From positions 1 to 17,543 of the forward strand of contig CAZCCV010000040.1 in assembly GCA_964497515.1 (NCBI GenBank): a stretch of 17,543 nucleotides of DNA. The letters run 5' to 3'. Source of the stretch: CAZCCV01 sp964497515. Its GTDB lineage: Bacteria; Armatimonadota; UBA5829; DTLH01. A program made the translations under genes and the position numbers. The notes below the pieces were generated by a model. That model made no database searches. It saw nothing but the letters and a program-made list of their open reading frames with translations, and had not been told where the DNA came from. Below are positions 7,272 through 14,699 of the stretch, in pieces. Within the stretch, counting starts at the first letter, position 1. Every line of letters starts with the position of its first letter.

Positions 7272-8822
7272 TCAACACTCTTCTTCTTCGCCGTACTCCC
7301 GGAAAAGCGTCTCCAGTGTTTCGACAGCAATATCTCTGGATATTACCCCAGCCTGAATAGCATCCTTAACAGCCAACTGCTGGGCAGCCAACAGCCGACG
7401 CCGCACCATTCGTCTGGCGTCGCAGAGAGCTTCTCCATACGGTTCCTGACTCTCGTCGAGTTGACGTTCGGTCTCCTCAGATTCTCGTCTTGTTCTGGAT
7501 TCAAACTCTCTTACAATGCGTTCTGCGACGATGCCTTCATTTCTAATTCGTTCGACTTCTGCTTCCGCTGCGAGGCGAGCGTGTCTCATAGCTCGCATCC
7601 GTGGATAGGGGTGTTTTTCAGGGCCTTTGTTTGCCACCCCCAGCTTCTCAGTGACCCAGCCGAGCGAGAGTCCGTTCACAAGTAGTGTCCAGAGAACAAC
7701 GCCATAGGTCATCGCTATGATGGTACCCCTACTGGGAAAATCTTGAGGAAGACTAAACGCAAGAGCGATACCCAGTGCTCCGCGCAATCCGGCGGCATTT
7801 AGTATGTGAAGCCAGCTCATAGGGAGCTTTTCGCGAGTGCGACACAACAGAAGGCCAGTAAAATACACTACAATAAAACGAGCCAACACCACCACGACGA
7901 TTGCAATCAAAACGGGCACGATGTTTTCGATCAGACCTTGTATAGCTACATTCGTTCCAATCAGAATGAAGAAGATTGAGTTGATAACGAACGCCATATA
8001 CTCCCAAAAGGAATGAACAGCCGCCCTTGAGGTGGCCGACATTACGATCTCGCCTCGGAAGTGACCCAAAACCATCCCCGAAGCTATTACTGCGACTACC
8101 AGCGACACGTTTACACTCTGGGCAGCGAGAGCAGCACCGTAGGCAGCTATGGTAGTGAGCGTAATCTCTGCCAGATGGTCGTTAATCCGAGACATTATGA
8201 CGGAAACGACCCAACCGATCGCAAGTCCAATCGCGGCGCCGCCAATTGTCGTGTAGACGATACCCCAGGCAATGCGACCATAGTGAAGAGGTATTCCACA
8301 CACGACAAGAGCCAGAACAGACACGTACAATACGGCGGCTCCACCGTCGTTAAAAAGGCTCTCGCCTTCAACAAGCACTGCGAGTTCGGGTTTGACGTTA
8401 GATCGCCTGAAATGCGCAAGCACCGAAAGTGTATCAGTGGCGGAAATCAGCGAACCAAATATGAGTGCAGCCGCAAGTGATAGCCCAACCCAATGATGCA
8501 AAGCAAAGCCGACAATAGCTGCCGTAGCCACTACGCCGGGTCCGGCCAGGATGACAACAGGAATCCAGCGACGCTTCATTATGTCGACTTGCAACATAAT
8601 GGCGGCTTCAAAAAGAAGCGGCGGAAGAAGGACCATAAACACCAGATCGGATTTCAGATCGAAACCCTTAAGCAACCCCGACGTGCCTACCACAAGCCCT
8701 ATCACAACAAGTGCAACAGTATAAGGAATTCTAGTCCGTTTGGCTGCTGTTAGAGCAATAAGAGCAAGGATGAAAAGCCATACGAGAGTCTCCATATGTA
8801 TTTGTAAACCAGCTTGGGGCAC
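7272..8822 (-). CDS. CPA1-family Na+/H+ (cation/proton) antiporter
   Basis: A protein of 516 aa. About the first 390 residues are a run of roughly 12 hydrophobic segments typical of the monovalent cation:proton antiporter-1 (NhaP/SLC9-like) family. Conserved landmarks are LPPLLFEAAIMLQVD, SLISATDTLSVLAHFR, EGESLFNDGGAAVL with the essential Asn-Asp pair, and AAGLRGALGIALAFSLP. The last ~120 residues are hydrophilic, rich in Arg/Glu and predicted from pattern to be helical or coiled (RHARLAAEAEVERIRNEG), the cytoplasmic regulatory tail seen in this family. It would exchange Na+ or K+ for H+ across the inner membrane for pH and salt homeostasis. GTG at 8822 is preferred as start because GCAGGAGGTGAG ends 2-5 nt before it; ATG at 8795 is an alternative. 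It is divergent from the cupin gene across a 242-bp gap. Confidence 0.92.
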   Translation of the reverse strand: MPQAGLQIHMETLVWLFILALIALTAAKRTRIPYTVALVVIGLVVGTSGLLKGFDLKSDLVFMVLLPPLLFEAAIMLQVDIMKRRWIPVVILAGPGVVATAAIVGFALHHWVGLSLAAALIFGSLISATDTLSVLAHFRRSNVKPELAVLVEGESLFNDGGAAVLYVSVLALVVCGIPLHYGRIAWGIVYTTIGGAAIGLAIGWVVSVIMSRINDHLAEITLTTIAAYGAALAAQSVNVSLVVAVIASGMVLGHFRGEIVMSATSRAAVHSFWEYMAFVINSIFFILIGTNVAIQGLIENIVPVLIAIVVVVLARFIVVYFTGLLLCRTREKLPMSWLHILNAAGLRGALGIALAFSLPQDFPSRGTIIAMTYGVVLWTLLVNGLSLGWVTEKLGVANKGPEKHPYPRMRAMRHARLAAEAEVERIRNEGIVAERIVREFESRTRRESEETERQLDESQEPYGEALCDARRMVRRRLLAAQQLAVKDAIQAGVISRDIAVETLETLFREYGEEEEC

Positions 8823-9064
8823 AACTCACCTCCTGCAGTATATTAGACACCATTTGCTCGGTATCCTGCAGAAATTTTGCGAACTTTTGGAACAGAACGA
8901 CTTAGCTTTTGCAGGCTGAACCGAGTGAATTGATGGGCAGATTAAGCGCAAATGGCTCGCAGAGAATGATTTCTGGTTGAGCTGAACCCCCGGAACGTGA
9001 GGGAGGAATAGCAAGCCAACATAGAGAAACAGAGTAAGTGACATTGAGACAATTGAGGTGAGAC
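8823..9064. promoter_or_regulatory. Divergent intergenic region between antiporter and cupin genes
   Basis: This 242-bp gap must carry promoters for both outward-facing genes. It holds the antiporter ribosome binding site near 8827-8834 and, on the minus strand, an AT-rich TAATATAC stretch at about 8838-8845. I could not assign a -35/-10 pair with confidence for either direction. No supported gene lies inside. Confidence 0.35.
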
Positions 9065-9571
9065 ATGCGACCAAAAGATCGTGAACAGGCCGAGCTTTGC
9101 TTTCGCCGGATAGTAGCCGAAGCCAGAGGATTCGGGCTTGAGACGGCAGACCAGGATTTCAATCGCCCGTGGGGCGGTTTTCTGAGGTTTGCAGAAGAGT
9201 CGCTCGATAGATTCTTTGACGCTTACTGGTCTGGCGTGCACACAGGCAAAAAGCACGGAAGACGCGATCCGAAGGTGCTTGTGGTAGCACCGGCACAGAG
9301 GCTTTCGTTACAGTTGCATCACCGCCGTTCTGAACTGTGGAGAGTGCTCGATGGTCCTGTTTTGGTGGTTCACGGACCCGACAGAGACAATCTGGTATCC
9401 GACATCCTCTACCCGGGAGATGTCATCCACATTCCCTGTGGTCACGTGCACAGGCTTGGCGGAGCGCTGACTTCGTGGGGGCGAGTTGCAGAGATATGGG
9501 AACACGTGGATCCGGATAATCTCTCTGATGAGGATGACATCGAAAGACTGTCAGACGATTACTCTCGATAG
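9065..9571 (+). CDS. Mannose-6-phosphate isomerase type II-like cupin protein
   Basis: A cupin protein of 168 aa. RPWGGF near the start is the entry motif of type II mannose-6-phosphate isomerase/GDP-mannose pyrophosphorylase C-terminal cupins (usually RPWG). The cupin strands follow: PAQRLSLQLHHRRSELWRVL carries the HHxxxxE metal-ligand pattern, and GDVIHIPCGHVHRLGG carries the second cupin motif with a His ligand. Stand-alone cupins of this size are often annotated as phosphomannose isomerase-like, so the likely substrate is a sugar phosphate, but this is inferred by family. An N-terminal helix of about 35 residues precedes the motif. The ATG at 9065 has a good GAGGTGAG ribosome binding site. 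The acidic tail (DEDDIERLSDD) is unremarkable. It is monocistronic or leads into the decayed asnB 207 bp downstream. Confidence 0.8.
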   Translation: MRPKDREQAELCFRRIVAEARGFGLETADQDFNRPWGGFLRFAEESLDRFFDAYWSGVHTGKKHGRRDPKVLVVAPAQRLSLQLHHRRSELWRVLDGPVLVVHGPDRDNLVSDILYPGDVIHIPCGHVHRLGGALTSWGRVAEIWEHVDPDNLSDEDDIERLSDDYSR

Positions 9572-9625
9572 ATCTTCCTGATATAAGCTCTCCAAACACC
9601 GCCTAAGTCTTCTTTTCGACAACTG

Positions 9626-9658
9626 CCCTGGCAGAGTGTTCCAAGCATTCTGTCAGGG
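9626..9658. repeat. Imperfect hairpin downstream of the cupin gene
   Basis: CCCTGGCAG (9626-9634) pairs with CTGTCAGGG (9650-9658) through 9 bp including one G-T pair, around a 15-nt loop. No T-tract follows on the plus strand, so it is not a standard terminator. It lies 55 nt after the cupin stop. Confidence 0.35.
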
Positions 9659-9778
9659 ATATATAACAAAAAGAGTCCTCAGTTGAATCGGGCCCCAGAC
9701 TGTTTTGCAGCATTTTCATCGTGACGATAGGAATACTGTAACTGGCCAAATTCGCCACAAATGCCAGGGAGGTATCTA

Positions 9779-10521
9779 ATGGCAGGAATGGCAGGCATAT
9801 CAAAGAACGGCAAAACAAACGACGTTGAACAAGCACTGGATCTTATATGTCACTGAGGATCTGAATGCTTGAGAATAATGGAGTGCAATATGCGACTGTC
9901 GAAAAGTTTGAACCGATTGATATATCCGCCAAAGATGCCGCAGAAGAGCTCCGGAACTGGCTCGCAGATGCTGTTTCTAAGAGGATGGCTTGGGGCAGAA
10001 GCACCGGTTGCTGGATTTCTGGAGGACTCGATTCCAGTGCATTGACAGCGCTCGCTTCGATTGAATCCCCCGGAGTTCATACATTCGCAGTAGGTATGGA
10101 AGGTTCTCAGGGTCTCGAGCATGCTCGCTCGGTTTCAGTATCGTCGCACACCAGACACCACGAGCGCGTTGCCAAATTAAGAGATATGTTGAAAACACTG
10201 CCGCAGGTGATCTATCATTTGGAATCGTTTGATGCACTGCTCGTGAGATCGAGCGTATTGAGCTTCATGGCACGAGAAATGGCTCCTGATTACGTTGGTG
10301 CAGTGCTCTCTGGGGAGGGCGCCGGCGTGAAAGACGTTATGGGACAGCACGCAAATGAAGTAATCTCGGACTCAGAGTTTGAAGCCGAGCGGGTGCCACC
10401 TTCGGGAGATACACTGAACTCCAAGTAGGAGCTTTTCTACTATAGGATCTCCCGCGAGCACTTTGGAGACATGGAGGATCTGTCGTTCGTTGGCCGCACA
10501 AAAGGTGCACCTGTGGATTGA
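9779..10521 (+). pseudogene. asnB: Asparagine synthetase (glutamine-hydrolysing) pseudogene
   Basis: These are scattered pieces of one AsnB gene. The ATG at 9779 follows a GGGAGGT ribosome binding site and begins MAGMAGISKNGK, where intact enzymes read MCGIAGI. The nucleophile Cys2 of the glutaminase domain is therefore gone. After DLICH the frame hits TGA (9854-9856) where RHRG is expected. Most of the glutaminase domain is then absent, and the match resumes in another frame near 9865. The ATP-pyrophosphatase loop SGGLDSS (10018-10038), HTFAVGM, VIYHLESFDALLVRSSV and VLSGEGAG follow intact. At SGEGAG the text jumps to the family's far C-terminus (VKDVMGQHANEVISDSEFE), so about 100 residues are missing. 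TAG (10426-10428) then interrupts it, and ELFYYRISREHFGDMEDLSF runs to TGA at 10521. The gene cannot make a working enzyme. Confidence 0.88.
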
Positions 10522-10638
10522 TCCCCGAACAGCAACAATCTTGCGATTGCTGGAAAACCGTGGGCTTTCGGGAGGAGTCGGAAGAGCATATGTGGAAGGA
10601 TAATTCATCCACATTCTGTTCTAGGAGTATCAACCTTC

Positions 10639-11106
10639 TTGCGCACTATCGAAAACCATAGGACTGCAATCTCAGATCCGCAGGCATATATGAGAGACAG
10701 ACATCGCGCCAGAAAGATGAGATTTCTCAGAGCATCGTGTGCGACAATCATGGCGGTTGCGGTTCTGATAGTGCTGGGTGAAGCGTTAGGTGCACCTGGG
10801 TTTCTTATTGGCATCGGATCTGTTGCAGCACTCTGGGCATTAATGCTCACTCCGAGAGTGTTTCGCGGCACTGCGCGCACACTTCATATCAGAAAACGAC
10901 TGATAATAACCGTTCTTTGGCTTTGCTTTACCGGACTCTTCGCCAGGTCGTTTATAGTCTCTGGACTGAAGCACGCATCGTCTGGCGAAAAGGGGGCCGC
11001 GGCAGCGCGAAATGAAGTGATTGCGACTCTGATTGTAGTACTCACTTGCACCCTTTTTTCTGTGGTTACACACATCCGCCAATTGCGTTCATCCAGAACC
11101 CGCTAA
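10639..11106 (+). CDS. Small integral membrane protein of unknown function
   Basis: A protein of 155 aa that I do not recognise. It has a basic N-terminus (about 30 residues, RDRHRARKMRF) followed by two adjacent hydrophobic segments (about 33-52 and 55-72), a short Arg-rich link (RVFRGTARTLHIRKR), a third segment (about 86-105) and a fourth (about 125-143), then a basic tail. This suggests a four-helix inner-membrane protein with both ends in the cytoplasm by the positive-inside rule. The given start is TTG at 10639, with AGGAG 11 nt upstream; ATG at 10690 is an alternative, though its ribosome binding site is weaker. It lies between the dead asnB and the putA leader. No conserved catalytic motif is visible. 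Confidence 0.6.
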   Translation: MRTIENHRTAISDPQAYMRDRHRARKMRFLRASCATIMAVAVLIVLGEALGAPGFLIGIGSVAALWALMLTPRVFRGTARTLHIRKRLIITVLWLCFTGLFARSFIVSGLKHASSGEKGAAAARNEVIATLIVVLTCTLFSVVTHIRQLRSSRTR

Positions 11107-11121
11107 CCTTACATCAATTCT

Positions 11122-11149
11122 CTTGCAGATTGTGGACAATCGGTATAAT
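11122..11149 (+). promoter_or_regulatory. Putative promoter with palindrome in the spacer, upstream of putA
   Basis: TATAAT (11144-11149) is a perfect -10 box. CTTGCA or TTGCAG (11122-11128) lies 15-16 nt upstream as a passable -35 box. Between them, GATTGT-GG-ACAATC (11128-11141) is a perfect palindrome that would place a bound regulator inside the promoter. The TATAAT box lies about 390 nt before the putA start. Confidence 0.45.
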
Positions 11150-11538
11150 ATATACTTGTACTTGGTTGAGCAATCATACTCAAAGCAAACGCTCATCCGC
11201 CGCACCGATGATCCGTTGTTCTTCATTTGGTGCGCTGGTTTTTCGTATAAACGAATGAGTTAACATAGAAAAGGAGGTGGGGCGAACCGACGATATCCGG
11301 CCAGCGTAGACGCCTCAAAACTATATTCAGGTGATCCAGACACCGGTCCGGCTACAGCGGATCGGCCTACTGAAAAGCAGTCGGGAGTATTTGGCCACCG
11401 ACGGCCCTTTGTGTTCTCCGGCATGGTCCAGCGTCCCTCCTGCCTAATCCTGCCAACGGGCACAGGCGCCCCTCTTTTAACGTCTATAGCTGACTGTTCG
11501 CTCGTACGCCCCCTTCACAGAGGACAGGAGGAACTACA
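11150..11538 (+). other. Long putA leader, possible structured RNA
   Basis: This is a long stretch without a supported gene between the putative promoter and putA. A short hairpin (TTCGT-ATAA-ACGAA) lies near 11240-11254. AAAAG...GGGGCG (11269-11284) can pair with CGCCCC-TCTTTT (11467-11478), closing about 180 nt. The same 3' segment can also form a local GGGC/GCCC hairpin before a TCTTTT tract. I could not match it to a known riboswitch or T-box. The final part carries the putA ribosome binding site AGGAGG at 11526-11531. A plus-strand frame is open here but has no start or motif. Confidence 0.35.
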
Positions 11539-14508
11539 TTGGCTACCACACTCAACAACGTGGAAGACAGAGCCCGACAAATCGGCATGCAGATGTTCGA
11601 AAGAGTATCGAAGCAGAAGCGCGGATTCTTCCACGGCGACCTCGACTCGCGGATTATGGACTGGACTATGAAGGATGAAAACCTCAAGCTCCAGATGTTC
11701 CGTTTTGTCGATGTCCTGCCCATGCTGAAGTCTTCCGAAGAAATCATGCGCCACCTTCAGGAGTACCTGAAGGATTTCCCCGTGCTTGGCCAGTGGGGGA
11801 TAAATGTGGCGGCCGCGACAGGCATTACCAGCAAAATCGCTTCTGGTGTCGTCAAAGGCAAGATCGAAGGAATGGCAAAGAAGTTCATCGCAGGCTCCAA
11901 CGTCAAAGAGGCTTCCGAGGTAATTGAGAAACTCCGCAAGCAGAATATGGCGTTTACGATGGACATCCTCGGAGAAGTGACCGTCAGCGAACTCGAAGGA
12001 GAGAAGTATCAGCAGCAGTATCTGGATCTCGTAAAAGGGCTTGCAGAGCAGGCGAAACGATGGAAGGATAACCCACTCCTCGACACCGCAGCCGACAAAA
12101 AGATTCCGAAGGTCAATGTTTCTATCAAGCTGTCGGCGCTTTACTCACAGTTTGAGCCCGCATCCCCGGATAAGACGGCTGCCGCGGTAAAGGATCGACT
12201 TCGACCGATTCTGAACGCCGCAAAAGAGCTTGGCGTATTTGTGCACATCGATATGGAGCACTACGCCATAAAGGATACAACACTCAAGATTTTCCGTGAG
12301 ATCATTATGGAGCCTGAGTATCGCGACTGGGAAGATATTGGAATTGTCCTTCAGGCATACCTTAGAGACTGTGAGCAGGATACCAAAGACCTCATCGCAC
12401 TTGTGAAAGAGCGAGGAACACCGATTACCGTTCGACTGGTAAAAGGCGCCTACTGGGATTCTGAGACAGTCATAGCCAGGCAGCACCACTGGCCAATCCC
12501 TGTCTGGACAGAGAAGTGGGAGACAGATGCCTGCTTCGAACGATGTGCAGACCTGCTGCTCGAAGCTTACCCGATGATTCAGCTTGCTGTTGCTTCGCAC
12601 AATATCAGAAGCATGGGCTACGTCATTGCACGCAGCGAAGCTCTTGGACATCCCAAAAACTCGTTGGAGTTCCAGATGCTCTACGGAATGGGCGATCCAC
12701 TGAAGCAAGCCATTATCGAACAGGATCAGCGGCTGCGCATCTATACTCCGTTTGGCGAGTTTATCCCGGGCATGGGTTACCTTGTCCGCAGACTCCTTGA
12801 GAACACGGCAAACGAATCGTTCTTAAGACAGGGATTTGCTGACGGAATCGACCCGAATGAGCTGCTGAAGAACCCGAACGATATTGGCAAGAACTGGAAG
12901 CCTGTCTATACATTCGATTCCGACAAGCTGGCTTTCCCTAACCTAGACGAGCGCGATTTCTCGAGAGCCGGGTATCAATCGAAGATACAGAAGGCTGTAG
13001 AATCGGTTCGAGGACAACTCGGAAAGTTCTACCCGCTGATTATCGACGGGAAAGAAGTGAGCACCGAAAAGGAAATCAAGTCGATCAACCCGGCAAGGCC
13101 CTCGGAAATCGTAGGACGCACAGCCTCTGCAGGTCAGCAGGAAGCCGGAATGGCCATCGAAGCCGCCAAAAAGGCTTTGAAGACCTGGAGAGATGTTCCG
13201 AGTGACAAGCGGGCTGAGTATCTCTTCAAGGCCGCCGACATAATGGAAGAAGAGCGTGACGAGCTCTCTGCCCTTCAGGTGTTCGAAGTCGGAAAGAACT
13301 GGAGAGAGGCCGATGCCGACGTATGCGAGACGATAGACTATCTCCGCTTCTATGGCAACGAAATGATTAGGCTCTCCAAAACCAGGAAAATGGGGCCCAT
13401 ACCCGGAGAGACGAACGACTATTTCTACCAGCCCAAAGGGATTGTTGTTGTAATTCCACCGTGGAACTTCCCAATGGCGATCTGCGTTGGAATGGCGACT
13501 GCTGCTATCGTCTCCGGAAACACTGTTGTGCTGAAACCTGCATCGCAGTCACCTGTGGTAGCCGCCAAGTTCACCGAGATTATGCAGCGAGTGGGACTCC
13601 CGGCTGGCGTGTTGAATTTTATTCCAGGTGCTGGAAGTGAGATTGGAGATTATATCGTTCAGCATCCGGACATCCATATGATTGCATTCACCGGCTCAAG
13701 GGAAGTGGGCTGCCGCATCAACCGACTGGCGGCTGAAGTATCTCCAGGACAGAAGCACCTGAAGAAAGTTATCGCCGAGATGGGCGGGAAGAACGCGATC
13801 ATCGTTGATAGCGACGCCGACCTCGACGAAGCAGTGCTCGGCACCATCCATGCGGCCTTCGGATACCAGGGTCAGAAGTGTTCTGCCTGTTCGAGAGCCA
13901 TCGTGCTGGAATCGGCTTACGATCAGTTCCTCTCCAGACTGGTGGAGGCGGGAAGAAGCATACACATCGGATGCCCTGAAGATCCTTTCAACTTCATGGG
14001 GCCTGTAATCGACGCTGGTGCTTTCAAGACGATTCAAGGCTACATCGAGACCGCCAAGAAAGAGAACAAGCTGATGCTCGAAACCGATGTTTCGCACTTG
14101 GGCGACGGCTTCTTCATCGGAGCAACGATATTTGCCGATGTGAAGCGCGATGATACAATTGCACAAGAAGAAATCTTCGGCCCTGTGCTCGCTGTTATGA
14201 AGGCGAAGGATCTCGACGAAGCTCTTGAGCTGGCGATGGATGTTGACTACTGCCTGACTGGCGGCATCTTCTCCCGAAGCCCTGCAAATATTATCAAGGC
14301 GAGAGAGGAGTTCCGCGTGGGGAACCTGTACATCAACCGAAAGTGCACAGGAGCCATCGTCGCGCGGCAGCCATTTGGAGGAATGAAGATGTCCGGTATC
14401 GGCTCGAAAGCCGGTGGGCCTGATTATCTGCTGCAGTTTATGGATCCGAGAACTGTTACGGAGAACACGCTGCGCAGAGGCTTCGCTCCGGACGAAGACT
14501 ACCGCTAA
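11539..14508 (+). CDS. putA: Bifunctional proline dehydrogenase / L-glutamate gamma-semialdehyde dehydrogenase
   Basis: A protein of 989 aa that oxidises proline to glutamate in two steps, FAD-dependent then NAD+-dependent. It has no N-terminal ribbon-helix-helix DNA-binding domain, so it is a compact PutA of the size known in Geobacter-like bacteria and not a self-regulator. The proline dehydrogenase barrel shows HIDMEHYAIKD, TVRLVKGAYWDSE, ASHNIRS, EFQMLYGMGD and RIYTPFGEFIPGMGYLVRRL. The aldehyde dehydrogenase half shows IPPWNFPMAICVGM, FTGSREVG, the catalytic-region Glu747 in AEMGGKNA and the nucleophile Cys781 in GYQGQKCSACSR. TTG at 11539 is the start, with AGGAGG 7 nt upstream and the second codon GCT. 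All catalytic motifs look intact. A strong terminator follows at 14540, and a long leader with its own promoter precedes it. Confidence 0.96.
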   Translation: MATTLNNVEDRARQIGMQMFERVSKQKRGFFHGDLDSRIMDWTMKDENLKLQMFRFVDVLPMLKSSEEIMRHLQEYLKDFPVLGQWGINVAAATGITSKIASGVVKGKIEGMAKKFIAGSNVKEASEVIEKLRKQNMAFTMDILGEVTVSELEGEKYQQQYLDLVKGLAEQAKRWKDNPLLDTAADKKIPKVNVSIKLSALYSQFEPASPDKTAAAVKDRLRPILNAAKELGVFVHIDMEHYAIKDTTLKIFREIIMEPEYRDWEDIGIVLQAYLRDCEQDTKDLIALVKERGTPITVRLVKGAYWDSETVIARQHHWPIPVWTEKWETDACFERCADLLLEAYPMIQLAVASHNIRSMGYVIARSEALGHPKNSLEFQMLYGMGDPLKQAIIEQDQRLRIYTPFGEFIPGMGYLVRRLLENTANESFLRQGFADGIDPNELLKNPNDIGKNWKPVYTFDSDKLAFPNLDERDFSRAGYQSKIQKAVESVRGQLGKFYPLIIDGKEVSTEKEIKSINPARPSEIVGRTASAGQQEAGMAIEAAKKALKTWRDVPSDKRAEYLFKAADIMEEERDELSALQVFEVGKNWREADADVCETIDYLRFYGNEMIRLSKTRKMGPIPGETNDYFYQPKGIVVVIPPWNFPMAICVGMATAAIVSGNTVVLKPASQSPVVAAKFTEIMQRVGLPAGVLNFIPGAGSEIGDYIVQHPDIHMIAFTGSREVGCRINRLAAEVSPGQKHLKKVIAEMGGKNAIIVDSDADLDEAVLGTIHAAFGYQGQKCSACSRAIVLESAYDQFLSRLVEAGRSIHIGCPEDPFNFMGPVIDAGAFKTIQGYIETAKKENKLMLETDVSHLGDGFFIGATIFADVKRDDTIAQEEIFGPVLAVMKAKDLDEALELAMDVDYCLTGGIFSRSPANIIKAREEFRVGNLYINRKCTGAIVARQPFGGMKMSGIGSKAGGPDYLLQFMDPRTVTENTLRRGFAPDEDYR

Positions 14509-14539
14509 AGTCATCTGCGAGACTGAAACTGTTATGGGT

Positions 14540-14570
14540 GAGTCGGGTCTGCAAAGACCCGGCTCCTTTT
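14540..14570 (+). terminator. Intrinsic terminator of putA
   Basis: GAGTCGGGTCT (14540-14550) pairs with AGACCCGGCTC (14555-14565) over 11 bp with one G-T pair around a GCAA tetraloop. After one C it is followed by TTTT (14567-14570). It lies 32 nt after the putA stop. Confidence 0.9.
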
Positions 14571-14605
14571 CGCGTGTGTCTGTATGGTATTGTGGCGATA
14601 GTCTC

Positions 14606-14635
14606 TTGTCGCAAACCTTCTATGTGATGTAAACT
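14606..14635 (+). promoter_or_regulatory. Possible promoter of the PRPP synthetase gene
   Basis: TTGTCG (14606-14611) and TAAACT (14630-14635) are separated by 18 nt, each matching 4 of 6 consensus positions. Transcription starting near 14642 would exclude the ATG at 14637 and agrees with translation from 14700. Confidence 0.3.
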
Positions 14636-14699
14636 TATGGCTGGCGAAGATGACAGCACGTGTTATGTGCGCTCGAGTATTCGGAAAGAGATAAAATTG

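Noticed and set aside
9603..9836. Minus-strand 77-codon frame between cupin and asnB remnant
   Set aside because: It overlaps the asnB start region, lacks a ribosome binding site, and has no recognisable motif.
11265..11300. T-box or known riboswitch (AGGAGGTGGGGCGAACCG recalls a T-box)
   Set aside because: The T-box core sequence does not match and no specifier stem or standard antiterminator could be drawn; PutA is also not a usual T-box target.
11260..11671. Open frames on both strands in the putA leader
   Set aside because: There is no well-placed start. The plus-strand frame runs into putA out of frame, and the minus-strand frame has no motif. GC richness explains the lack of stops.
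13696..14514. Long minus-strand open frame opposite putA
   Set aside because: It lies wholly inside a strongly conserved gene on the other strand, and its translation shows no family motif.
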